Shown here one piece after another: positions 1 to 5,948 of a DNA stretch of 10,008 bases; the stretch's first letter is position 1, and each line of letters begins with the position of its first letter. The notes under the pieces are model-generated. The model saw only the letters and a list, made by a program, of their open reading frames with translations, ran no database searches and was not told the origin of the DNA. Made by a program: the position numbers and the translations under genes. Origin of the DNA: Baffinella frigidus (lineage: Eukaryota; Cryptophyceae; Cryptomonadales; Baffinellaceae); the NCBI GenBank assembly GCA_026770585.1, contig MU646618.1, forward strand, positions 18,366-28,373, in the 5' to 3' direction.

Positions 1-94
1 CAGGGTCCAGGGTTCAGGGTTCAGGGTTCAGGGTTCAGGGTTCAGGGTTCAGGGTTCAGGGTTCAGGGTTCAGTGTTCAGGGTTTAGGGTTACA
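1..94 (+). repeat. GGGTTCA heptamer array (telomere-variant)
   Basis: About a dozen near-perfect tandem copies of GGGTTCA, one substitution from the plant-type GGGTTTA, with a true TTTAGGG only at the right edge (around 80-90). The homogeneity contrasts with the degenerate arrays elsewhere. It continues off the left edge. It would be in the last visible intron, or downstream region, of L2HGDH. Confidence 0.95.
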
Positions 95-227
95 CAAACC
101 AGATCCAGCTGGCTCAGTGTCTGTTACACAGCATGATGCCTGCCACGCTCGGAGGTCCGAGGAGGTGGTGGGAATGAAGACACGGTGGCCATGTTGGGTT
201 CGATCCCTGATAAACGCAAACCCCAAA
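95..227. other. Unique-looking spacer between two telomere-like arrays
   Basis: About 130 bp of non-repetitive sequence between the GGGTTCA array and the C-rich array. The minus strand is open but shows no resemblance to the missing L2HGDH C-terminus or to any family I know. A tRNA-like T-loop string (ggttcgatccc) at 207-217 has no matching cloverleaf. Confidence 0.5.
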
Positions 228-425
228 ACCCACACCCTAAACCCTAAACCCTGAACCCCAAACCCTACACCCTCCTCAACCCTCAACCCTGGAAGGTAAA
301 CCCCAACCCTTCAACCCGATGGAAGGTAAACCCCAACCCTTCAACTCGAGAAAGGGTTGGGGGGTTTGGGGTTTACCTTCCAGGTAAACCCCAACCCTTC
401 AACCCAATCCTCAACCCGAAACCCC
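228..425. repeat. C-rich telomere-like repeat with 30-bp direct and inverted copies
   Basis: Degenerate CCCTAAA/CCCCAAA heptamers. Within it GGTAAACCCCAACCCTTCAA occurs at about 295, 325 and 382 (30-bp spacing between the first two), and the reverse complement run AAGGGTTGGGG...TTTGGGGTTTACC at 351-378 makes a foldback with the neighbouring copies. Orientation is opposite to the array at 1-94. Confidence 0.85.
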
Positions 426-447
426 CAACCCTTTCTCTCTGGGAGGA

Positions 448-489
448 GCAGCGAGGAGCCTACCTAGGACCTGTATTGCTCCTCGCTGC
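448..489. repeat. 12-bp perfect inverted repeat
   Basis: GCAGCGAGGAGC (448-459) and GCTCCTCGCTGC (478-489) are exact reverse complements around an 18-bp loop that contains CTAGGACCTGTAT. Almost the same 13-mer (TTAGGACCTGTAT) recurs at 2822-2834 at the end of another element. Confidence 0.75.
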
Positions 490-919
490 AACGTTGGCTT
501 TGCTGTCCAGCTCTGGACATCATGAGCCAGAACCTCACTGGTGGTCACTTATGTTGGAAATCAATAAAAGGTAAAGGGCTTCAACGTGCAAGGGGGCGTC
601 TGGGCCACCTTGGCTCTAGAACGCTGTGCAGAGAAGTTGGCCGCCGAAAAATGGGGAAATGTGGAAATTGGAGCCATTTCGTCCACTTTTGAGAAATTCA
701 TGGTACTAAATGTCTCAAAAGTTGACAAGATGGCTCCAATTTATCGATTTTTCATTATTTCCTATGGCCAACTTCTCTGCACAGCGCTCTACCGCGTCTG
801 GACCACCTTCGCTCTGCCGCCCAGCTCCTGAGATTCTGGCTCATACCCGGTGGTCACTTATGTTTGAAATCAATAAAACGTGAAGGTCCCAAAGGTGCAA
901 GGGGGCGTGCGAACCACCT
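490..919. repeat. Degenerate tandem duplication interrupted by a foldback element
   Basis: GTGGTCACTTATGTT-G/T-GAAATCAATAAAA occurs at 541-569 and 850-878, each followed by GCAAGGGGGCGT and a CCACCT motif. GCGTCTGGGCCACCTTGGCTCT (596-617, one mismatch pair from GCGTCTGGACCACC... at 794-815) flanks the inserted palindrome. The unit is roughly 105-110 bp without the insert. The last copy overlaps the proposed L2HGDH exon 6 donor. The AATAAA strings here are on the strand opposite to the gene. Confidence 0.8.
617..791. mobile_element. Foldback/MITE-like element, 175 bp
   Basis: The terminal 26 bp TAGAACGCTGTGCAGAGAAG... (617-642) is repeated inverted at 766-791 with one mismatch. The inner arms also pair (AAATTGGAGCCAT at about 664 with ATGGCTCCAATTT at 730; TTTTGAGA 687-694 with TCTCAAAA 713-720), leaving an 18-nt loop. 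It has no coding capacity. It sits inside a tandem unit, which dates it after the duplication. The target-site duplication is unclear (possibly CTA). Confidence 0.8.
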
Positions 920-1034
920 GGCGGCCGGCGCCGGTAGTAACGGATCCCATCGTGGGCGTGAAGTGCACGCCGAGGAACGGCACCGACGGATCAGGCACCG
1001 GGTAGATCAACGCCTTGACGAGGTGGTGCTTGTC
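918..1034 (-). CDS. L2HGDH: L2HGDH exon 6: YPVP and LGVHF blocks
   Basis: 39 codons beginning [20 protein letters not shown], then [19 protein letters not shown]. The acceptor gcgtgcag|GAC is clear. The donor CAG|gtggttcg at 918/917 is the best choice but less certain. Family members usually read TP-x-M-D-G, whereas here the Asp codon is absent (ATG GGA TCC). The last residues GAGRQ are atypical, so the exon may end earlier, for example at GGATCC|gttact. Confidence 0.8.
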
Positions 1035-4000
1035 CTGCACGCGCGCCGCTTTCTTTCAGGGCGTGACATCACCGCGAGTTCTCTGCAGTCCACGATTCCT
1101 TGGGAGCGCAGTACGAGCTGCGTACCCCATCACCCATTCAGGGCGTGACACCACCTCCAGCGCACAGCAGTGCGGCGCGGGTGAATTTCGTCGTGTGCGA
1201 GGGGTACGAGCTGCACACCCAGGTGCAGGATTCCACACAGCTCGAACGTGTGGCGTGGACCCGCCTTCTGATAACCGAATTGACTCCTGACAAGGCAAGG
1301 GGCACCCACGGCATTCTACTAGCTCTGTATCAGTTAAATTGGGCTCACCATTTGACGAGCCCAGAAGTTTATTTCCCTGTTGAAGGTACAAGTCCGTCAA
1401 ATTTTGGCGTGAAAAGTAAGAAAATGATGAGCCCGATTTCATTGAGACAGAGCTAGGTCTACCTCGGCAAGTTCGAGGTACTCTCCCCGAACGGGGATGA
1501 TGATGGGAAGCTTGGTCCCCCCGGACTTGTGCGCGAGCCTGTCGGCAAACGCCCCCGCGCAGAAGATCGCGTGTTGGCACCGCACCTGCTCCAGGCAGGC
1601 ACCACGCGTCAAATCCTGCGTCCCTCCATCCTCCGTCGCGTGCCCGCACCGAACCTGCTCCGGATAATCAAGAAAGGCACCACGCGTAAACACGGCGTCC
1701 ATCCATCCTCCCCCCCCCCTCCCCCACCCCCCAACCTCCACCGTCCACCCTCCACCTAAAACAAATTTGCGGGAGCACCGTGCAGAGCCGCCTCTCCCCC
1801 CAAAGAAAACTCTGCGACGCGTAACCCCTGACCCAAAACCCCCTAAGACGACAACGCCGCTCTAAACGCAGTGCAGGGAGGGTCACATGCGCGTCGCCCC
1901 CTCTGAGAGGTTACCCGATGGGGGAAGATGCCGTGGACCCTACTAAGTGGACGGGACTAAGTGAATGTCGCTCACCGTGGCGCCGTTGGCGCATTTGACC
2001 ACCATGTCTGTTCCCGAGCCGAAGACTTGCTCCACCGACTCCACCTGCTTTCACCACCAGGCGCGTCAGCAAACCACGCCAGATGGCTCCAGGGTAATGG
2101 CGTCGTTGACTTTAGAATCCTTCGTCGACTTTAGAATATTTCGCTGAATGATGTCAAACGCGGATGTGTCGAGGTCTCTGGCGTGAACCAACCCTCCCGG
2201 GATTCGAAATGTAGGAGGGTGGTGGTGTTGCAGGGGGGATTTCGTGTTGCAAAACTGGAGGAAGTGGTGGGGCGGAAAGAGGCGACCTCGTGGGATACAA
2301 GGATGGTGCCGTTGGACTCGCTCACGTCTTCCGCGAGTTTCCTGGGTGTGCATGGGCGTACGGTCAATTGCAAGGAGAAAATCTGATGCCAGTCATGCAA
2401 CGTATAGGGTGAAGGGGTGATAGGATTTAGGGTTCAGGGTGTGGAATTTGGGGATTGGGGTTTGGGGTTTGGGGTTTGGGGTTTGGGGTACGTCCCCACG
2501 GTGAGTGCCACGGTTGTGATGAGAGACCTCACGTATACGGTTCATGATTTATGGTTTAGGGTTTAGGGTTTAGGGTTTGATGTTTGGGGTTTAGGTTTTG
2601 AGGATCTGGGGTTTAGGGTTTAGCTCTCAATTTGGCAGTGCCGAGAGCTATGATCCACTTGAAAAGCGATTCTCGGCTTTTACCGAGATTTTTTTTAACG
2701 CTGGAGCCATTATAGCTCGTTTTTGACGCTGGAGCCATTATAGCTCTTGTCTCTGAGGCAGGCCCGTTTCTTAAGGCTGATAGACTTTTGTATCACTCAA
2801 CTCAAGGCTTAAGGGCCTCATTTAGGACCTGTATCGAGAGAAATAAAGAAGAAGAAGAAGACGAAGAAGTTTAGAGTTCAGGGTTTAGAGTTCAGGGTTT
2901 AGGGTTTAGGGTTTAGGGTTTAGGGTTTAGGGTTTGGGGTGTAGGGTTTAGTGATTAGGGTTTAGTGTTTAGGGTTTATTGTTTAGGTTTTCGGGTTTAG
3001 GGTTCAGGGTTCAGGGTTTGGGGTTTAGGGTTTGGGGTTCAGGAGTTAGGGTTTACAGTTTGGGGTTGCAGGGTGCAGGGCTGAGGGTTGAGGGTTGAGG
3101 GTCTAGGTTGTAGGGTTTAGGGTTTATGGTTAAGGTTTCAGGGTTTAGGGAACATAATTTAGAGTCTGGGGTTTAGGGTTTAGGGTTTAGGGTTGCAGGG
3201 TTTAGGGTTTAGCATTGAAGGTCAAGGTTGTATAGTTTAGGGTTGAGAATTTAGGGTTTATGGTTTATGGTTCAGGGTTTAGGGTTAAGGGTTTAGGGTT
3301 TAGGGTTTAGGGTTTGGGGTTTAGGGTGTAAAGTTAAGGGGGTAGGGTTTAAGGTTCAGGATGAGGGGTTCAGGGTTTGGGGTTCAGGATTTAGGGTTTA
3401 GGGTTTGGAGTTGTAGGGTTTAGGGTTTAGGTTTGAAGGGCTAGGTTGTGGGGTTTAGAGTTTAGGGTTTAGGGTTCAGGGTTTAGGGTTTAGTGTTTAG
3501 TGTTTAGGGTTTCGAGTTGAGGGTTTCGGGTTTAGGTTTTGGGGTTTAGGGTTTAGGGTTTAGGGTTTAGGGTTTAGGGTTTAGGGTTTAGTGTTTAGTG
3601 TTTAGGGTTTAGGGTTTAGGGTTTAGGGTTTAGGGTTGAGGGTTGAGGGGTTCACGGTTCAGGGTTCAGGGTACAGGTTTTAGGATTTAGGGTTGGCGTT
3701 CAGGGTTTAGGGTTTCGCGTTTAGGGTTTAGGGGTTGGGATTTAGGGTTCAGGGTTTAGGGTTTAATGTTTAGGGTTTAGGGTTTAGGATTTGATGTTTA
3801 GAGTTCAGGGTTTAGGGTGTAGGTTTAAGTGGTGAGGGTTCAGGTTTTAGGTTTTAGGGTTCAAGCGCGGCTTGTTCCGTCGTCTCTGTGGAGGGAGAAC
3901 GTTGCTTAATGTACGCGGGGTTCTAAACCCCAAACCCTCAACGCGTTTGAGGTCTGGCCGGGAAAGCACCGTGCGAAGAGCCCCCAGTCGACGATTCCCG

Positions 4001-4444
4001 TGTGTGGTGAGTGGATCGCGCGGATCCCATTGCAGTGCGGCTCGACCTTCTTGAATTCGGCAGGCGACATGAAGCACAGGTCCTTGACTCCGTTTGCGAC
4101 GCCTCGTTTGTACAGTTGTTCGAGCCCAGGCAGCTCGTCCTCGGTGACCGCCACGATCAGCTTCCCGCACTTCTCGTAGGGGATGCCTCGTGCGTCGCAG
4201 TATGCGTACGCGAGCTGGAGCCCCTCGACGCAAAGTTTGGCCTTGAGCGAGCCAGGCGCGTAGTAGATCCCCGCGTGCATCACGCCGCTGTTGTGGCCGG
4301 TCTGGTGGACAAAATGCCAAGGGAAGCGTCAGGGGCCCCGTGAAACAGGGGTAGCGCCCTTCGCACTTTTGCAACCTGGCAAGATGCGTGGATGGAGCGA
4401 TATTCTCTCTCGCTCTCTCTCTCTCTCTCACTCTCTCTCTCTCT

Positions 4445-4486
<42 letters not shown>

Positions 4487-4761
4487 ATGTACAGGAAACA
4501 CCCTCATCGTCTCACCTGGTGGAACCCCACGACCGGCTCCTTGTCCAGGACTGCCACCTTCTTCCCAGGATAACGCAATAGAAGCTCCCGCGCAGTCGCC
4601 AGCCCCACGATACCAGCCCCAATGACAGCTACATCGTAGATCACCGGCTCAGGGGCTGTGCCGCCCAGCCGTCTGGAACCCCGACCGCCAGTCGCCAGCC
4701 AGGCGGCACTTCGCACGGCAAGGCTGCGGGGAATGAGGCTCGCCCTCGTCAAGACAGACAT
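918..4761 (-). CDS. L2HGDH: L-2-hydroxyglutarate dehydrogenase, mitochondrial, six exons, 3' end outside window
   Basis: This FAD enzyme of the mitochondrial matrix or inner membrane oxidises L-2-hydroxyglutarate to 2-oxoglutarate, a metabolite-repair step that clears a side product of malate dehydrogenase. Exons (transcript order): 4761-4516, 4301-3970, 2341-2287, 2044-1976, 1585-1463, 1034-918. They sum to 942 nt with compatible phases and no stop, giving 314 residues. Residues 1-40 are Arg/Ser/Ala-rich and acid-poor, like a transit peptide. The dinucleotide-binding motif [15 protein letters not shown] is at 46-60, then [11 protein letters not shown] (83-93), [34 protein letters not shown] and [15 protein letters not shown]. 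The resemblance is closer to the animal/LhgO type than to my recollection of the land-plant type. Family members are about 420-460 residues, so ~130 C-terminal residues are missing; I found no exon for them in 1-917. The first ATG in frame is at 4761; upstream codons to 4827 are open but contain no ATG. Exon boundaries are by eye. Confidence 0.9.
1035..1462 (-). other. L2HGDH intron 5
   Basis: 428-nt intron with GT-AG ends. It contains the MITE-like element at 1319-1456 next to its donor. Nearer the acceptor, AGGGCGTGACAYCACC is repeated at 1058 and 1140 and TACGAGCTGC at 1111 and 1205, so this part also arose by local duplication. Confidence 0.7.
1319..1456. mobile_element. MITE-like element, 138 bp, in L2HGDH intron 5
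   Basis: The left end CTAGCTCTGTATCAGTTAAA (1319 on) and the reverse complement of the right end CTAGCTCTGTCTCAATGAAA (1456 backwards) match in 27 of 32 bases. The interior is AT-richer than the flanks and has no ORF of note. The outer edge lies at intron position 7. No target duplication could be assigned with confidence. Confidence 0.7.
1463..1585 (-). CDS. L2HGDH: L2HGDH exon 5: FCAG and PVRGEY blocks
   Basis: 41 codons, phase 0 on both sides, beginning [17 protein letters not shown] and ending [11 protein letters not shown]. The CAG motif with its flanks is the returning FAD-contact strand of the fold, and PVRGEY matches the family P-x-R-G-x-Y block. The acceptor gagcag|GTGCGG has a duplicate 69 bp upstream (exon start 1654) that is also in frame and would add 23 residues. 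The donor GCCGAG|gtagac lies seven bases from a MITE-like element. Confidence 0.87.
1568..1711. repeat. Tandem duplication across the L2HGDH exon 5 acceptor
   Basis: Copy A (1568-1634) contains the real exon start and copy B (1637-1711) its degenerate duplicate. Shared blocks are GCACC-G-ACCTGCTCC, GGCACCACGCGT and TCCATCCTCC. On the minus strand they read GAGCAG|GTGCGGTGC and GAGCAG|GTTCGGTGC, with exon starts 69 bp apart (1585 and 1654) and an open frame between. Confidence 0.85.
1712..1975. other. Upstream part of L2HGDH intron 4
   Basis: Intron 4 spans 1586-1975 on the minus strand. Beyond the duplication it holds a C-rich low-complexity run (about 1709-1750) and otherwise unique sequence without ORF similarity. 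Near the donor, CTACTAAGTGGACGGGACTAAG shows two AGTGGAC/ACTAAG-like steps of no known meaning. Confidence 0.5.
1976..2044 (-). CDS. L2HGDH: L2HGDH exon 4: 69-nt exon
   Basis: 23 codons reading [20 protein letters not shown] then GAT, phase 0 on both sides. The acceptor is gaaagcag|GTG and the donor GCCACG|gtgagc, a strong donor. It corresponds to the variable beta-strand region between the first substrate-domain block and the CAG motif in exon 5. Sequence similarity here is weak in any family member; placement is by frame, splice sites and position. Confidence 0.75.
2287..2341 (-). CDS. L2HGDH: L2HGDH exon 3: 55-nt microexon
   Basis: One base completes the split Arg codon, followed by 18 codons reading [18 protein letters not shown]. 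This fills exactly the gap between [12 protein letters not shown] and VESVEQVFG and resembles the family segment with an acidic helix and a Gly before a short strand. The acceptor is cacacccag|G and the donor CACGAG|gtcgcc. The GTCGCC donor is weak. The call rests on phase match on both sides plus position-specific similarity. It lies 1,628 nt of repeat-rich intron away from exon 2. Confidence 0.72.
2408..2622 (+). repeat. TTTAGGG/TTTGGGG-like array
   Basis: Degenerate heptamers: a GGTTTGGG run at 2455-2490, a short unique gap (2491-2545), then GGGTTTA runs to 2622. The mixed TTTGGGG and TTTAGGG variants indicate an old, diverged interstitial array and not a chromosome end. Confidence 0.9.
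2623..2869 (+). mobile_element. Unique structured element inside the telomere-like array, GAA-tailed
   Basis: It starts with two stem-loops, GCTCTC/GAGAGC (2623-2648) and TCTCGG/CCGAGA (2671-2688), the second followed by T8. Then comes a tandem pair of CGCTGGAGCCATTATAGCTC (2699 and 2728). The end is GGACCTGTATCGAGAG and an AATAAA plus (GAA)n tail (2842-2869). A simple-repeat tail is typical of non-LTR retroposons, and a hairpin plus T-run can end RNA polymerase III transcripts. There is no coding capacity, and identity as a SINE is inference. Confidence 0.45.
2870..3862 (+). repeat. Long degenerate TTTAGGG interstitial array
   Basis: Nearly 1 kb of GGGTTTA heptamers with frequent variants (GGGTTCA, GGGTTGA, GGGTTTC, TTTGGGG, TTTAGTG). 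Short perfect blocks, such as about 3541-3590, alternate with scrambled ones. It is the bulk of L2HGDH intron 2. Confidence 0.95.
3970..4301 (-). CDS. L2HGDH: L2HGDH exon 2: main FAD/substrate domain segment
   Basis: 332 nt, phase 0 in and phase 2 out. The acceptor is ccaccag|ACC and the donor GCACG|gtgctt. It encodes residues 83-193, beginning [16 protein letters not shown] and including [28 protein letters not shown] and HTGIVDWG, all recognisable in animal L2HGDH. The reading frame continues beyond the donor but loses all similarity. Phase 2 is needed to meet the small exon 3, which supports this donor. Confidence 0.88.
4302..4515 (-). other. L2HGDH intron 1
   Basis: 214-nt intron, donor gtgaga and acceptor gtccaccag. 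Its middle is the CT microsatellite, which is (GA)n in the transcript; no other structure seen. Confidence 0.8.
4404..4484. repeat. (CT)n microsatellite
   Basis: About 40 CT dinucleotides with four interruptions (CG, CA, CTT-type steps). It lies in L2HGDH intron 1. Leu/Ser-rich ORFs over it are artefacts of the repeat. Confidence 0.97.
4516..4761 (-). CDS. L2HGDH: L2HGDH exon 1: transit peptide and FAD-binding motif
   Basis: 82 codons from ATG (4761-4759) to the donor CACCAG|gtgag. It encodes a basic, Ser/Ala-rich leader, then the Rossmann beta-alpha-beta segment with GAGIVG at residues 48-53 and the beta-2 end VAVLDKE (69-75). In this family the acidic residue after beta-2 binds the FAD ribose. 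It ends in phase 0 after FHQ, and the next exon opens with TGHNSGV, which restores the family block HQTGHNSGV. Confidence 0.88.
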
Positions 4762-5036
4762 GCCGTCAGGCTGCGGGGCGGCTGCTTGTGCAGGAACAAC
4801 GTCGTATCCCTGCGCCCCAGCGGTCAAATTCTGGACGTGATGAAAATTCTTGAAATTGATGACAGGACACTGGGGATCCGCAGGGGTATGACGGTCGCAG
4901 GGGCGTGGAGCACCTACTGAGACCTCTCCGTGCGCTCTCGCCGCACCACAACGCGGCGCGTGCCGCTGGCACAGACCGGCGTGCCATCATTTAGTTGGGA
5001 CTGCGCGCGTGGAGGTTTGAATCTGCATGCGTTCAA
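4762..5036. promoter_or_regulatory. Shared divergent promoter region between L2HGDH and the transporter
   Basis: The two start codons face away from each other across 275 bp, so both 5' UTRs and both core promoters must fit here unless a non-coding 5' exon exists upstream of either gene. I see no clear TATA box. The stretch 4935-4985 is GC-rich with short inverted runs (gtgccgctggcac), and 4840-4870 is locally AT-rich. No specific factor site is claimed. Confidence 0.55.
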
Positions 5037-5948
5037 ATGGCTGGAGGCAAGGGGGGCAGCAAGAAGGAGAAGGTGAGAAAGGTTTCGGAGCCTAAGGCGC
5101 TCAAGACCGCCTTCTTCGGGAAGCCGGGATCTGCGCGAGCGCGCGAGCAGGCGGGAGAGGACGGCGAGCATGAGAAGCTTCTGCTGTCGCCCGCGGGCGA
5201 AGCTCGCGGGGTTTTGTCACCACCCACGAGCAGCGCATCAACACCCAACGTAAAGAGTGAGGACCTCGCCCTTCACACCGCCCCGTTCGCAGTCGCCGTT
5301 GGGCATCCTCGGCCAGCCGCTTCGGGGACTGGGAACGCAGCTGGGGGGGAAGACGAGCAGGAGGACTCCCTGGATGCCGAAACGATCCACCAGCCTCCAG
5401 GTCTCAACGGAACGCATTCGAGTATTGGCGCATCAACTGAGGCGGCGCATCGCGAACAGTTCAGAGAGAGCATCCCCGCCTCGTCCTCAGCGAGAAGGAG
5501 TGTCTCTACTGAACCTGGGGTTCCACGCGAGGCAAGGCCGGCGCCTCCCTATCTTCCCTCGAGCCGCCGCTCGACTTCACCAGACGACAGGGGGCGGGCG
5601 GAGAAGGAGAAACCGGCGGTCAGTAACGGCGACGCAGGCTGGGGCGGGGGCGCCGGGAGGTCTAACGGCAACGGGGCACACCATGAGGAGAGCAAGCAGC
5701 GCGAGTGGGACAGGAGGAAGTCACTGGAGGAAGAGAACGATGGGGTGGAGCTGATGGTGCGGGACTCGCTGAAGGGGGAGGGCGACCTGGACTCGGACGT
5801 GGAGGATGTGGGGGGGTACCACGGGGAAAGCCCGCGGCAGGAAAAGTGCTCAGACTTCCGCGCGTTTGTCAACATCCTGAAATCGTACATCGGGTCGGGG
5901 GTGCTCGGGCTTCCCTTTGCCTACTCGCAGGGCGGCATGGTCGCCGGG
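5037..5948 (+). CDS. Transporter exon 1: disordered N-terminus plus TM1
   Basis: 304 codons. It starts MAGGKGGSKKEKVRK, a basic cluster, followed by a long low-complexity stretch with acidic runs (EEENDGVELM, DLDSDVEDVGG) and many Ser-Pro/Arg-Ser sites suited to phosphorylation. TM1 with IGSGVLGLP (285-293) closes the exon; family crystal and cryo-EM models place the unwound substrate site here. The donor is GCCGGG|gtagcg, phase 0. The frame runs on to 6014 without similarity. Confidence 0.88.

Larger units (their letters stand above)
2342..3969 (-). other. L2HGDH intron 2 built of telomere-like repeat
   Basis: 1,628-nt GT-AG intron between exon 2 and the microexon. Almost all of it is TTTAGGG-like repeat on the plus strand, that is CCCTAAA-like on the transcribed sense strand, with one unique insert at 2623-2869. 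Plus-strand 3918-3942 carries a short opposite-orientation run near the donor. Confidence 0.75.

Noticed and set aside
207-217. tRNA gene suggested by the T-loop-like string GGTTCGATCCC
   Set aside because: The flanking bases give a poor T-stem and there is no acceptor, D or anticodon stem at the right distances.
563-877. AATAAA poly(A) signals at 563-568 and 872-877 as gene ends on the plus strand
   Set aside because: They sit in the tandem unit, no plus-strand coding sequence precedes them, and many algae do not use AATAAA.
1056-1649. A 197-residue minus-strand ORF
   Set aside because: It is out of frame with exon 5 of L2HGDH and covers intron plus MITE; no similarity or domain.
2671-2696. 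Bacterial rho-independent terminator (hairpin plus T8)
   Set aside because: The window is eukaryotic; the feature is kept only as part of a possible retroposon or small RNA.
2870-3862. A true chromosome end
   Set aside because: The arrays are degenerate, vary in orientation over the window and are flanked on both sides by exons of one gene.
4291-4625. Several Leu/Ser-rich plus-strand ORFs
   Set aside because: They are translations of the CT microsatellite and the antisense of L2HGDH exon 1.
4995-5036. Upstream extension of the transporter start to 4995
   Set aside because: That start is TTG; the first ATG in the frame is 5037. The same applies to 4827 versus 4761 for L2HGDH.
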